Shown one piece after another: positions 43,682 through 53,546 of a DNA stretch of 64,000 nucleotides. This stretch comes from Microbulbifer sp. MKSA007 (GTDB lineage: Bacteria > Pseudomonadota > Gammaproteobacteria > Pseudomonadales > Cellvibrionaceae). The position numbers and the translations under genes were made by a program. Position 1 is the first letter of the stretch, and each line of letters opens with the position of its first letter. The notes beneath the pieces were generated by a model, which searched no databases, was not told the DNA's origin, and was given only the letters and a program-made list of their open reading frames with translations. The DNA lies in contig CP128433.1 of assembly GCA_032615215.1 (NCBI GenBank), positions 1,571,501 through 1,635,500 on the forward strand, written 5' to 3'.

Positions 43682-44218
43682 ATGCTGTACAGATTGGGGG
43701 ATAAACAGCCACAACTGGAAGGTGAGGGCCACTATATTGCGCCCGGTGCCCATGTGATTGGAGATGTGCGTATGCTTGCGCACAGCTCCGTATGGTTTAA
43801 CGCGGTGGTGCGCGGTGACTGTGCGCCGATCACTATCGGTGAATACAGTAACGTACAGGATGGCTCGGTATTGCATGCCGATGTGGGTGTGCCATTAACC
43901 ATCGGCACCGGTGTCACCGTAGGCCATAAAGTGATGCTGCACGGCTGTGACATTGGTGATTACAGCCTGATTGGTATCAATGCCGTGATCTTAAACCGGG
44001 CCAAAATCGGCAAGTGCTGTATCATTGGCGCCAATGCGCTGGTGACCGAGGGCACAGAAATTCCCGATTACTCTATGGTGCTGGGCTCTCCCGGCAAGGT
44101 AGTAAAATCTCTCGATCCCGCCACCTACGAGCTGCTTAAAGCCAGCAGCGATCACTATGCGGCCAACGGCAAACATTTCGCCAGTGAACTGGTCCCGCTT
44201 GAGGCTAAAGATGTCTGA
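43682..44218 (+). CDS. yrdA: Gamma-carbonic anhydrase family protein (YrdA-like)
   Basis: 178 residues folding as a left-handed beta-helix from hexapeptide repeats. Metal-binding His are in GSVLHADVG and VGHKVMLHGCDIG, the trimer-interface pattern of gamma-class carbonic anhydrase-like proteins. Whether it hydrates CO2 is unclear for the YrdA branch. AGCCGGAGG is upstream of the start. Its stop overlaps the next gene by 8 bases. Confidence 0.9.
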   Translation: MLYRLGDKQPQLEGEGHYIAPGAHVIGDVRMLAHSSVWFNAVVRGDCAPITIGEYSNVQDGSVLHADVGVPLTIGTGVTVGHKVMLHGCDIGDYSLIGINAVILNRAKIGKCCIIGANALVTEGTEIPDYSMVLGSPGKVVKSLDPATYELLKASSDHYAANGKHFASELVPLEAKDV

Positions 44219-44426
44219 ACAACCGGTAAAAACCGTGCAGCCGAAAGAGCGCCCGGTGAAATCCCCCTGTATCTCCGTATGTGCCCTGAATGAGCAGGAC
44301 CTGTGCGAGGGCTGTTTTCGCAGTGGTAATGAAATCAGCCGCTGGGGCTCCATGGATAACGATGAGCGCCGTGCAGTGTTAAAGCTCTGCACCGAGCGCG
44401 CGCGGCAAATGGGCCGAATCTGGTAA
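44211..44426 (+). CDS. DUF1289 family protein
   Basis: 71 residues with the DUF1289 cysteine signature: SPCISVCALNEQDLCEGCFR (four Cys, probable metal or cluster site), then EISRWGSMDNDERRAVLKLC. The small family is common in proteobacteria; its function is unknown. It overlaps the end of the gamma-carbonic anhydrase gene by 8 bases, so the two are coupled. Confidence 0.88.
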   Translation: MSEQPVKTVQPKERPVKSPCISVCALNEQDLCEGCFRSGNEISRWGSMDNDERRAVLKLCTERARQMGRIW

Positions 44427-44484
44427 ACAATCGATAGCGCTTTGTCGGGGCCGGGCCTCGCAGGGCCCGGAACTAAATGCGACT

Positions 44485-47400
44485 ATGACCCAACCCTTTG
44501 TCCACCTAAGAATTCACTCAGAATTTTCCCTGATCGATGGCCTGGTAAGAATCAAGCCGGCCATCGCCCGCGCCCAGGAGCTGGAAATGCCAGCCCTGGC
44601 GATTACCGACCAGTGCAACCTCTACGGGCAGATTAAATTCTACCGGGCCTGTTTGGGTTCCGGTATCAAGCCGATTACCGCAGCGGATTTTTGGCTCAGC
44701 GAAGGCGGTGAGGGTAAGCCGACGCTGATCACGCTCTATGCGATGAACGCCGATGGCTACCGCAATATTACCGAGCTGATTTCCCGCGCCTGGATGGAAG
44801 GCCAGTACCACGGTAACGCCTATATCAAGCGCGAATGGGTTAAGGAGTACAGCGAAGGGGTGCTGATGCTGTCCGGTGCCAAGTACGGCGATGTGGGCCG
44901 TGCCCTGGTAGCGGGGCGCCGCGCCCAGGCGGAGGAGCTGGCACGGGAGTGGGCGGAGTTATTCCCCGGTCGCTATTACCTGGAGTTACAGCGCACCGGG
45001 CGCGCTGGCGATGAGGACTACCTGCACTCGGCGGTGAAGTTGGCCCAGAACCTGAACTTGCCAGTGGTAGCCACTAACGACGTGCGCTTTATGGACGAGA
45101 GCGAGTTCGAGGCCCACGAGGTGCGCGTCTGTATTCACGAAGGCCGCGCTCTCGATGACCCCCGCCGCGAACGCCGCTACTCCGCGCAGCAGTATTTTCG
45201 CACACCGGAAGAGATGTGGGAGCTGTTTGGCGATATCCCCGAAGCCCTGGAAAACACCGTGGAGATCGCCAAGCGCTGCTCCGCACCGATCCAGCTGGGT
45301 AAATACTTCCTGCCGGAATACCCGATTCCCGAGGGCATGACCGAAGACCAGTTCTTCGAAAAGGTCTCCTATGAAGGTATGGAGCGGCGCCTCGCGACTA
45401 TCCTAGACAAGTCCGCTGCGGACTATGCCGAGCGCCGCCAGGTCTACGAAGACCGCCTGCGCTTTGAGCTGGATATCATTATCCAGATGGGATTCCCCGG
45501 TTACTTCTTGATCGTAATGGACTTTATCCAGTGGGCCAAAGACCACGATATCCCGGTGGGCCCGGGGCGGGGTTCCGGTGCCGGCTCCCTGGTGGCCTAC
45601 TCGCTGGACATTACCGATCTGGACCCACTGCAATACGATCTGCTGTTCGAACGATTCCTGAATCCGGAGCGGGTGTCGATGCCCGACTTCGATATCGACT
45701 TCTGTATGGAGAAGCGCGACCGGGTAATTGGCTACGTTGCGGATAACTATGGCCGTCAGGCGGTGAGCCAGATTATTACCTTCGGAACCATGGCCGCGAA
45801 GGCGGTGGTGCGGGACGTGGCGCGGGTACAGGGCAAATCCTACGGTCTCGCCGACAAGCTGTCCAAAATGATTCCCCCCGATGTGGGCATGACCCTGCAA
45901 AAGGCCTTCGACCAGGAAGAGATCCTGCGGGAATTCCTCGACCACGACGATGAGGGCCAGGAAATCTGGGAGATGGCCCTGCAGCTCGAAGGGGTCTCCC
46001 GTAACGTGGGCAAGCACGCCGGTGGTGTGGTTATCGCCCCCACCAAGCTCACCGACTTTGCGCCGCTCTACTGTGACGAGACCGGCGCGGGTCTGGTAAC
46101 CCAGTTCGACAAAAACGATGTGGAAGATGCGGGTCTGGTGAAGTTCGACTTCCTCGGCCTGCGGACGCTGACCATCATCGACTGGGCCAAGCGCATGGTG
46201 GATGAGACCCGTGCGCGCGTGGGTGAGGAGCCCCTGGATATTGCCGCGCTGCCGCTGGACGATGAAGAAACCTTCAAAATGCTCAAAAGAGCAGAGACCA
46301 CGGCGGTATTCCAGCTGGAATCCCGGGGTATGAAGGACCTGATCAAGCGCCTACAGCCGGACAACCTGGAAGATATGATCGCCCTGGTGGCCCTGTTCCG
46401 TCCGGGTCCGCTGCAATCGGGCATGGTTGATGACTTTATTAACCGTAAGCACGGTCGCGCCCAGGTGGCCTACCCGGATGCCAAATACCAGCATGAAAAA
46501 CTGCAACCGATCCTGGAGCCCACGTACGGGGTTATCGTTTACCAGGAACAGGTGATGCAGATCGCCCAGGAGTTGGCGGGCTATACCCTCGGTGGCGCTG
46601 ACCTGTTGCGCCGGGCGATGGGTAAAAAGAAACCGGAGGAAATGGCCAAACAGAGGGCCACTTTTGAAAATGGGGCAAAAGAGCAAGGAATTGACCCCGA
46701 ACTTGCGATTAAGATCTTCGACCTGGTAGAGAAGTTCGCAGGCTATGGTTTTAACAAATCGCACTCTGCGGCTTACGCACTGGTGTCATACCAGACCGCT
46801 TGGCTGAAAGCGCACTATCCCGCCCAGTTTATGGCGGCGACCATGTCTTCGGATATGGATAAGACCGATAAGGTGGTGACCTTTATCGAAGAGTGCCGAG
46901 CCATGGAGCTGGTACTGGTGCCGCCGGATGTGAACCTGGGTAGCTTCCAGTTCTCGGTGGATATCGACAATCGCATTATCTACGGTCTCGGTGCGATTAA
47001 GGGCCTGGGTGAAGGTCCGATTGAAAATATTATTGCGGCGCGGGAAGAGGGTGGTCCCTTTACCGACCTGTTCGACTTCTGTTCGCGGGTTGACCCACGC
47101 AAGGTGAACAAGCGCGCGCTGGAGGCACTGGTGCGCTCCGGAGCACTGGACAGCATAGGCCCGGATACCAATGGTGCCGACGGTTTGGATTATTCCCGTG
47201 CAGTGCTGTTTAACGCGCTGGATGAAGCGGTAAAAGCGGCGGAACAGCAAAAGGCCAATGCCAATGCGGGCATGATGGACCTGTTTGGCGAAGTGGTGCC
47301 CCAGGCATCGGAAGGCGATGTGTACGAGGATTTCCGTCGCACACGCTGCTGGAGTATCCGCGAGCGCCTGGAAGGCGAAAAGAATACCCTGGGTCTGTAT

Positions 47401-48003
47401 CTCACTGGGCACCCGATTGACGAGTATGCCGGTGAGTTACAACACCTGGTGAAGGCGCGAATCGCCGATTTGAAACCCGGCCGGGAATCGCAAAAAGTTG
47501 CGGGTCTGGTTGTGGCGATGCGGGTAATGAAAACAAAACGCGGTGATTCCATGGCTATTGTTACCCTGGATGATCGCAGTGGCCGTATTGAAGCGGCCAT
47601 GTTCAGCGAGGCCTTTGGCGAACATCGAGACAAGTTGGCCAAGGATGCTCTGCTGGTATTGGATGGACCGGTTGCCACTGACGATTACAGCGGCGGCCTG
47701 AAGATGACAGTAAATAGCGTTTCCACGCTCGATGAGTTGCGCCAGAGCTGGGTGACCGGGGTGCGCTTGCGAGTGGATAGCGGCAGTGTGGCACCGGGGC
47801 TGGCCAAGCGGCTGGCCGCTTGCCTGCAACCCTATACCGGTGGTCAGTGCGGGGTGAGCCTTGAGGTTTCCCGCCACGATGCCCGGGGCTTGTACCGACT
47901 GCCGCCGCAGTGGAACGTAGAACCAAACGACCAGATGGTCCAGTCCCTCAGGGAACTATTGGGACGTGAGCAGGTGGCGCTTCAATACGCACAACGGCGT
48001 TAA
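44485..48003 (+). CDS. dnaE: DNA polymerase III alpha subunit
   Basis: 1172 residues, the usual length of the replicative polymerase catalytic subunit. It has an N-terminal PHP domain (FVHLRIHSEFSLIDGLV) and the polymerase core with catalytic Asp401, Asp403 and, further on, a third acidic residue (PDFDIDFCMEKR). The Gly-rich motif GPGRGSGAGSLVAYSL and GFNKSHSAAYALVSY of the helix-hairpin-helix/beta-binding region are present. A C-terminal OB-fold region lies near residues 990-1070. It works with DnaQ and HolE in the core enzyme and with the beta clamp. No frameshift is seen. accA follows 93 bases downstream. Confidence 0.97.
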   Translation: MTQPFVHLRIHSEFSLIDGLVRIKPAIARAQELEMPALAITDQCNLYGQIKFYRACLGSGIKPITAADFWLSEGGEGKPTLITLYAMNADGYRNITELISRAWMEGQYHGNAYIKREWVKEYSEGVLMLSGAKYGDVGRALVAGRRAQAEELAREWAELFPGRYYLELQRTGRAGDEDYLHSAVKLAQNLNLPVVATNDVRFMDESEFEAHEVRVCIHEGRALDDPRRERRYSAQQYFRTPEEMWELFGDIPEALENTVEIAKRCSAPIQLGKYFLPEYPIPEGMTEDQFFEKVSYEGMERRLATILDKSAADYAERRQVYEDRLRFELDIIIQMGFPGYFLIVMDFIQWAKDHDIPVGPGRGSGAGSLVAYSLDITDLDPLQYDLLFERFLNPERVSMPDFDIDFCMEKRDRVIGYVADNYGRQAVSQIITFGTMAAKAVVRDVARVQGKSYGLADKLSKMIPPDVGMTLQKAFDQEEILREFLDHDDEGQEIWEMALQLEGVSRNVGKHAGGVVIAPTKLTDFAPLYCDETGAGLVTQFDKNDVEDAGLVKFDFLGLRTLTIIDWAKRMVDETRARVGEEPLDIAALPLDDEETFKMLKRAETTAVFQLESRGMKDLIKRLQPDNLEDMIALVALFRPGPLQSGMVDDFINRKHGRAQVAYPDAKYQHEKLQPILEPTYGVIVYQEQVMQIAQELAGYTLGGADLLRRAMGKKKPEEMAKQRATFENGAKEQGIDPELAIKIFDLVEKFAGYGFNKSHSAAYALVSYQTAWLKAHYPAQFMAATMSSDMDKTDKVVTFIEECRAMELVLVPPDVNLGSFQFSVDIDNRIIYGLGAIKGLGEGPIENIIAAREEGGPFTDLFDFCSRVDPRKVNKRALEALVRSGALDSIGPDTNGADGLDYSRAVLFNALDEAVKAAEQQKANANAGMMDLFGEVVPQASEGDVYEDFRRTRCWSIRERLEGEKNTLGLYLTGHPIDEYAGELQHLVKARIADLKPGRESQKVAGLVVAMRVMKTKRGDSMAIVTLDDRSGRIEAAMFSEAFGEHRDKLAKDALLVLDGPVATDDYSGGLKMTVNSVSTLDELRQSWVTGVRLRVDSGSVAPGLAKRLAACLQPYTGGQCGVSLEVSRHDARGLYRLPPQWNVEPNDQMVQSLRELLGREQVALQYAQRR

Positions 48004-48096
48004 AATCTACCGGGCTCGACTGGCTGGTTCTGTACAGTTAAGCTATGCCGCTGTGATAGCCCGGTGGTAACAAAAAGAGTTAAAGGCGCAGATTTC

Positions 48097-49053
48097 ATGA
48101 ATTTTAATTTTCTCGAGTTTGAGCAGCCAATTGCAGAGCTGGAAGGCAAGATAAAAGAGCTGCAGCTTGTGGGTGATGACAACGAGCTGAATATCGCCGA
48201 TGAAGTTACCCGGTTGCGGGAGAAGAGTAGAACTTTGACCGAGTCCATCTACTCCGACCTGAGCCCATGGCAGGTCGTACAGGTAGCCCGCCATCCGCAA
48301 CGTCCCTATTCAAAGGACTATATCGAGCGCTTGTTTACCGATTGGGATGAGCTGCACGGCGACCGTCACTTTGGTGATGACAAGGCGATTATCGCCGGTA
48401 TCGCGCGCTTAAATGGCAAGCCGGTAGCGGTGATTGGTGAAGAGAAAGGCCGCTCTGTAAACGAGAAGGTTGCACGCAACTTTGGTATGCCGAAGCCGGA
48501 GGGTTACCGCAAAGCCCTGCGCGTTATGGAAATGGCCGAGCGCTTTAAAATGCCGGTGCTGACCCTGATCGACACCCCGGGAGCCTATCCGGGTATCGAC
48601 AGTGAAGAGCGCGGTATCAGTGAAGCCATCGCCCAGAACCTGGCAGTGATGTCCCGCCTGCGCACGCCGATTATTTGTACCGTGATTGGTGAAGGTTCCT
48701 CCGGTGGTGCACTGGCGATCGGTGTGGGTGACCAGCTGAACATGCTGCAGTACTCCACCTACTTTGTGATTTCCCCTGAGGGTTGCGCCAACATTATCTG
48801 GAAAACTGTCGAGAAAGCGCCTTTGGCCGCTGAGGCGATGGGGGTGACCTCCAGCGTGTTGGAAGAGTTGGGTATTGTGGATGAAACCATCCCCGAACCT
48901 CTCGGTGGCGCTCACCGCGATCCGGATGCAATGGCCACTAGCCTCAAAGACCGTCTCAGTGAGCAGCTGGACCAGCTGAGCAGCATCCCCATTGATGAGC
49001 TGCTGGAGAAGCGCTATCAGCGCCTGATGAGCTACGGCAATATCGTTTCCTAA
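48097..49053 (+). CDS. accA: Acetyl-CoA carboxylase carboxyltransferase subunit alpha
   Basis: 318 residues starting MNFNFLEFEQPIAELEGKI. It forms the carboxyltransferase with AccD, transferring CO2 from carboxybiotin to acetyl-CoA in the first step of fatty acid synthesis. Conserved segments include GRSVNEKVARNFGMPKPEGY, LIDTPGAYPGIDSEERG and GEGSSGGALAIGVGD (oxyanion/CoA region). The start at 48097 is preferred over the in-frame 48064 because AAAGGCG precedes it. In related genomes tilS follows directly; here a carbohydrate module intervenes. Confidence 0.95.
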   Translation: MNFNFLEFEQPIAELEGKIKELQLVGDDNELNIADEVTRLREKSRTLTESIYSDLSPWQVVQVARHPQRPYSKDYIERLFTDWDELHGDRHFGDDKAIIAGIARLNGKPVAVIGEEKGRSVNEKVARNFGMPKPEGYRKALRVMEMAERFKMPVLTLIDTPGAYPGIDSEERGISEAIAQNLAVMSRLRTPIICTVIGEGSSGGALAIGVGDQLNMLQYSTYFVISPEGCANIIWKTVEKAPLAAEAMGVTSSVLEELGIVDETIPEPLGGAHRDPDAMATSLKDRLSEQLDQLSSIPIDELLEKRYQRLMSYGNIVS

Positions 49054-49604
49054 GCTGCTTTTTTGCTTTAGGGAGTTGTTCAGAGACCCCCTAGATCCTT
49101 CCCCTGCCGCGCCAAGTGTATAAACTTATTGCCCTTGTGCGCGGTTGGTGCTTCCTTCCTGGCGCCTGCTTTCCCTACTCATAGATACTTGCGGCTGTGT
49201 GTCATTTTTGTGTGGCCGAGCTCTCCCTTCGCCGCTTCTTTTCTGAAAAATCTATTTTTTACCGGGTTTCCCTACGTAATAGCTGTCGACATAGATAGGT
49301 TATTGGACTCTCGGGAAGCCTGAGAAGAGAAATAAAGTACTACAAACAGTGTGATCCACTCTTGTGAGTGGAGCCGTTGCGAGAGAGGCTCCATTGGCTG
49401 GTAGCAGACAGTCTGGAGCTTGGCGGCCGCTGTATGTCCACGCTGCCCCCATTTTGAACCCCCTTATCGAAAAGGCCTCTGAGACGGCGCTGCCTCCATG
49501 ATAGAAAGTACCAACAATAAAGATTGGTGCAAAAGGCACAGGTTTGCCCGGCTGAAAATATCGACCGGTGAAGCCTGTGAGCTGAAGTCTCAGGATTAAT
49601 AATT
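49054..49604. other. Intergenic region between accA and the sugar transporter
   Basis: About 550 bases with no gene. It presumably carries the promoter and control sites of the transporter; I see no clear operator. Short frames in it are low-quality. Confidence 0.4.
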
Positions 49605-50867
49605 ATGGCAATAATGCAGAGTAATACAGCAACGGATGCTGCGCAGATACCGACGGGTGACCAGTCGGGGCACAGGTTTGCCCTGGTGGCGCTGACCTCA
49701 CTATTTTTTATGTGGGGCTTTATCACCTGCCTGAATGATATTTTGATTCCCTACTTGAAAGGAATTTTCGAGCTGAACTATGCCCAGGCAATGCTGGTGC
49801 AGTTCTGCTTTTTTGGTGCTTATTTCCTGGTTTCCCTGCCTGCCGGTGCCCTGGTCAGTAAAATTGGTTATCAGAAAGGGATTGTGACCGGCTTAAGTAT
49901 TTCGGTGGTTGGCTGTTTGCTGTTTATCCCCGCTGAAAGAATGGAAGTTTATGCACTGTTCCTCGGTGCTCTGTTTATTCTGGCTTCCGGTATTACTATT
50001 TTACAGGTTTCCGCCAACCCTTATGTGACAGCACTGGGCGATGAGCGCACGGCGCCCAGCCGCCTGACTCTGACCCAAGGCTTTAACTCCCTGGGCACCA
50101 CTATCGCCCCTCAATTTGGTGCATTGCTGATTTTACCCGCTGCCGGTGTTGCAGCGGGCGCTGCCAGCGCTGCTGTTATTGAAGTTCCCTACCTGATCCT
50201 GGCCTCCGCGCTGGCGATCCTGGCTATCGTCTTCGCATTTTTGAATTTGCCGGCAATTGTCAGTAGTGCAACTTCTGAGTCTGTCTCCAATACTGAAGCC
50301 GCTTCCGCCTGGAGCTACCGTCACTTGGTGTTGGGCGCGATCGCTATTTTTGTCTACGTGGGTGCTGAAGTCTCTATCGGCAGCTTCCTGGTGAACTTTA
50401 TCGCTGAGGATTCCATCGCCGGTTTGGAAGAGTCTGAAGCCGCCTTCTATATCTCCCTGTATTGGGGTGGCGCTATGGTTGGTCGCTTTGCCGGCGCTTT
50501 AATTATGCGCTTTATCTCTGCTGGCAAAGTGCTCGCAATCTGCTCTATCGGCTCCTGTGTATTGTTGTTGATTACTGTTACGGGTAGCGGCTATCTGGCG
50601 ATGTGGGCGGTACTGGCTGTGGGTCTGTGCAACTCTATTATGTTCCCGACTATCTTTAGTTTGGCGCTGGCCAAGCTGGGCCCATCGACCAGTCAGGGCT
50701 CCGGAATCTTATGCCTGGCCATTGTAGGCGGTGCCATTGTGCCGTTGTTACAGGGGCTTCTGGCTGACCAAATTGGTATCCAATTGGCGTTCGTTCTGCC
50801 GATCTTCTGTTACCTCTATATTCTCTACTACGGTCTCTCAGGACACCGTACAGATAAACGCGCTTAA
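49605..50867 (+). CDS. FucP/GluP-like sugar:H+ symporter (MFS), first copy
   Basis: 420 residues, about 12 membrane segments. Signature stretches shared with the glucose/galactose/fucose MFS branch are SLFFMWGFITCLNDILIPYL, FGAYFLVSLPAGALVSKIGY, ILQVSANPYVTALGDERTAP-SRLTLTQGFNSLGTTIAP and GLCNSIMFPTIFSLALAKLG. Imports a hexose, probably glucose released from oligosaccharides. It closely parallels the transporter at 53547, from which it is separated by a divergent LytTR/LytS-like pair. A terminator follows at 50898. Confidence 0.92.
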   Translation: MAIMQSNTATDAAQIPTGDQSGHRFALVALTSLFFMWGFITCLNDILIPYLKGIFELNYAQAMLVQFCFFGAYFLVSLPAGALVSKIGYQKGIVTGLSISVVGCLLFIPAERMEVYALFLGALFILASGITILQVSANPYVTALGDERTAPSRLTLTQGFNSLGTTIAPQFGALLILPAAGVAAGAASAAVIEVPYLILASALAILAIVFAFLNLPAIVSSATSESVSNTEAASAWSYRHLVLGAIAIFVYVGAEVSIGSFLVNFIAEDSIAGLEESEAAFYISLYWGGAMVGRFAGALIMRFISAGKVLAICSIGSCVLLLITVTGSGYLAMWAVLAVGLCNSIMFPTIFSLALAKLGPSTSQGSGILCLAIVGGAIVPLLQGLLADQIGIQLAFVLPIFCYLYILYYGLSGHRTDKRA

Positions 50868-50897
50868 GTTTTCTTTTCTTCTCTTCTGAGCTCGTTT

Positions 50898-50923
50898 GCC
50901 GGCATTTTTATGCCGGCTTTTTT
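50898..50923 (+). terminator. Rho-independent terminator
   Basis: GCCGGCAT, a four-T loop, ATGCCGGC, followed by six T. It ends the transporter transcript and lies tail-to-tail with the response regulator gene. Confidence 0.9.
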
Positions 50924-51013
50924 GTGTCCGGAATAAATGGCCAATTTGAAATGTATTTGATTGTGGGGGGAGGGGGTACCGGCGATCCCTGCCAGTTTTA
51001 GAGAGGTTGGGGG

Positions 51014-51853
51014 TTAGGAAGCTTGGGGGGCAGTTAGATCAGACTGTTTGTTGGAGTCGAGAAACTCTTTAATCGGTAAGCGATAGTTGCGGCTTACTTT
51101 CAGCTTTGCACCGCTGCTCAGGGTGAGAAAGTACTCGCCTTTGGTTAAAACCTTGATATGTACAATAAAGTTCAGGTTAACCAGCGTGGATCTGTGAATG
51201 CGTTTAAAAGTGTCTGGGCAGAGTTGTTTTTGCAGGTCTTTAATAGTGCTGCGCATTACATGGGTTTCCCCTTTGGCATGCACACACATATAGTCACCCG
51301 CCGCATCGATCCACTCGATATCCGGTTGGCTAACCATGGTGATACTGCCCCGGTCTTTAATGGCGAGACGCTGGGTTGAAGTAGCGGCGTTCTCTCCGCT
51401 TGATGCTTTGCCGGCACTGCTTTCGAAAGATCGCATCAGGCGATTTTTCTCTTCCTGATGGCCATCCTCTCCTTTGGATATCATCTGTGCCTGGCGCTGT
51501 CGGGCGCGGTCGAGGGCGGTTTCCAGTCGGCGCGGGTCCAGTGGCTTGAGCACATAGTCAACCGCGTGGACTTCAAAAGCCTTAAGGGCGTATTGGTCGT
51601 AGGCTGTGGCAAAGATTACCAGGGGCATGGTGTCTGCCTGCAGGTTGCGCACCACATCAAAACCGTTCATTCCTGGCATCTGCACATCGAGAATGAGTAG
51701 GTCTGGGTTGTGCTCTGAAACTGCTTGGACAGCTTCCCGGCCATTGCGACAACAGGCGAGAATATCCAGGTCCTTGCGTTCTTCGAGCATACTTTTCAGT
51801 AGTCTTAAAGCCAGGGGCTCGTCGTCCACCAGTACGACGCTGAGCTTGCTCAT
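51014..51853 (-). CDS. LytTR-family response regulator
   Basis: 279 residues: receiver domain (1-120) with acidic pocket Asp10/Asp11, phospho-acceptor Asp56 in LLILDVQMPG and conserved Lys in DYVLKPLDPRR; a linker; and a C-terminal LytTR DNA-binding domain (AGDYMCVHAKGETHVMRSTI, FKRIHRSTLVNLNFIVHI). It overlaps the kinase gene by 4 bases (ATGA). It probably controls the two sugar transporters and the GH3 enzyme around it; this is inferred from position. Confidence 0.92.
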   Translation of the reverse strand: MSKLSVVLVDDEPLALRLLKSMLEERKDLDILACCRNGREAVQAVSEHNPDLLILDVQMPGMNGFDVVRNLQADTMPLVIFATAYDQYALKAFEVHAVDYVLKPLDPRRLETALDRARQRQAQMISKGEDGHQEEKNRLMRSFESSAGKASSGENAATSTQRLAIKDRGSITMVSQPDIEWIDAAGDYMCVHAKGETHVMRSTIKDLQKQLCPDTFKRIHRSTLVNLNFIVHIKVLTKGEYFLTLSSGAKLKVSRNYRLPIKEFLDSNKQSDLTAPQAS

Positions 51854-53229
51854 TGAACTTCTCCCTGTGTCAGGTGGGTTGATTGGTTGGAAATTTCCAG
51901 TGGAATATTGATGAGTACTTGCATACCGTCATCAGAATTTTTGTTTTGTTCTATTTTGAAATCTTGCGGGTAGAGCGTCGATAGCCGTTCGCGTACGTTT
52001 TTGAGGCCCACTCCCGTTGAGGAGGATTCCGGGTCACATTCGCTGGCAAAGTGATCTGGGCAACCGGTGTCGTAGACTTCCAGCACCAGGCGATCATCGG
52101 TGTTGTGCGCGTGGATACCGATAGTGCCCCCCATTTCGTTGGGGGCTATGGCATATTTCACCGAGTTTTCCACCAGTGGTTGCAGCAACATACTGGGCAC
52201 TTGCGCCCGGCGTACAGTTTCATCGATCGATAGGTCTACGGACAACCTGTCGGCAAAGCGGGTTTTCTCAATCTCCAAATAGAGCAATACCGCCTCGATC
52301 TCGCGGTCAAGCTCCACTTTCTGCATGGGGTCTTCTTTCAGGGAGAGCCTTAAAAAATCACTGAGGCGCACAACCATTTCTCGCGCTTCATCAGATTGCT
52401 GGAATCGAATTAGGGCGTTAATGGAGTTGAGCGTATTGAAGAGAAAATGTGGGTTAAGCTGGTAGCGCAACATTTTTAGTTGCGCTTCATTGGCAATGGC
52501 CTCTGCTTGAAGTCTGCGGAGCTGCTCCCGTTCATGTACTGCTGCAACCTCCAGCATTTTCTTGTGCTCTTCATTGAGTAGGAAGTGATATTTTACCCCG
52601 CAGTACAGGGCGCTCCAGAATAAAAATACAAATAAAGAAGCGTAATACCAACCGCCGAACTCAGACCAGATCGAGTGTTCACCACTGAGGCGTATATAGG
52701 CCTCCATTCGAACCAAGGTCCATATTCCAGAAATAACAGCGACAGCCAGAAGGTAGATCACGGTGCGGAAGGCGAGCTCTGATTCCCAGGCGACATCAAA
52801 AATCGGTTTTAGAAACAGGGATAATAAAAATGCAATAGCGCACTGGAATACTGTATTGACAGGCTCGAAGTGAGGCCACTCTGTAGGGGAGTGCCACAGA
52901 GTCAGTGAAAGAAAAGTGACCAGCAGTATGCCAACCCAGCTGACCAGCTGTAGTTTCCAAAACCAGCGGGTCGACTGAATTTCAGTGTTCGGTCTCGTAT
53001 CTAGACGGGTCGAGTACTGCATGATTTCCCGCATATTTAGTATTGTGAAAAGGACGGGATAGACGCTCATCGTCGCGTTCATTATTATCCGCAGAATATT
53101 ACCTTGCAGAAACGTGACCCGCCAGAGGGGATAGCGCCACGCTTCCGGCTTGTCCCCGAGAAAGTCCTTTTTATCTGATTTCGGGGTGAATAGTCGAGTA
53201 ATTTTCGGCAATCTCGATTCAGAAGACAA
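51850..53229 (-). CDS. LytS-type sensor histidine kinase
   Basis: 459 residues. About four membrane segments occupy residues 75-215, and then the His_kinase core of the LytS/YehU type has the conserved LRYQLNPHFLFNTLNSINALI (phospho-accepting His). The ATPase part is LLQPLVENSVKYAI and SSTGVGLKNVRERL (G-box). No periplasmic sensor domain is evident, so it may sense through its membrane region. The longest frame starts at a TTG (53229) with AGAGAGGAG immediately upstream; the spacing is tight, so the start is uncertain. Confidence 0.9.
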   Translation of the reverse strand: MSSESRLPKITRLFTPKSDKKDFLGDKPEAWRYPLWRVTFLQGNILRIIMNATMSVYPVLFTILNMREIMQYSTRLDTRPNTEIQSTRWFWKLQLVSWVGILLVTFLSLTLWHSPTEWPHFEPVNTVFQCAIAFLLSLFLKPIFDVAWESELAFRTVIYLLAVAVISGIWTLVRMEAYIRLSGEHSIWSEFGGWYYASLFVFLFWSALYCGVKYHFLLNEEHKKMLEVAAVHEREQLRRLQAEAIANEAQLKMLRYQLNPHFLFNTLNSINALIRFQQSDEAREMVVRLSDFLRLSLKEDPMQKVELDREIEAVLLYLEIEKTRFADRLSVDLSIDETVRRAQVPSMLLQPLVENSVKYAIAPNEMGGTIGIHAHNTDDRLVLEVYDTGCPDHFASECDPESSSTGVGLKNVRERLSTLYPQDFKIEQNKNSDDGMQVLINIPLEISNQSTHLTQGEVQ

Positions 53230-53546
53230 CTCCTCTCTATTTTTAAATACGAGTTAATCAGCCCGGACTTCTTTGAGGCTAAAGTTCAGTGGTACTTCTG
53301 TTTATCCAGCTCGACACTATTAGATTGTCTATCTGGTCAAAAACGGTAATTTGAAATTTGGTTGAGTAGATAGGTAGTTGCCGTTAATTGTGGTAAAAAT
53401 GTGCAGGGCCTTTAACGGCTTGAATGAATCCACAGTCGCAAAGGTGATACTAACTTTTGCGCAAAATCATGTGGTGGCGGAAAAAATTCCGGGTGAATGG
53501 ACCTACCGCTAGAAAGAAATAGTTTAGATTTGGGGATCGGTTTCCG

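Noticed and set aside
42107..48300. Numerous antisense frames opposite alkA, ogt, dnaE and accA
   Set aside because: Typical high-GC antisense shadows of well-conserved genes.
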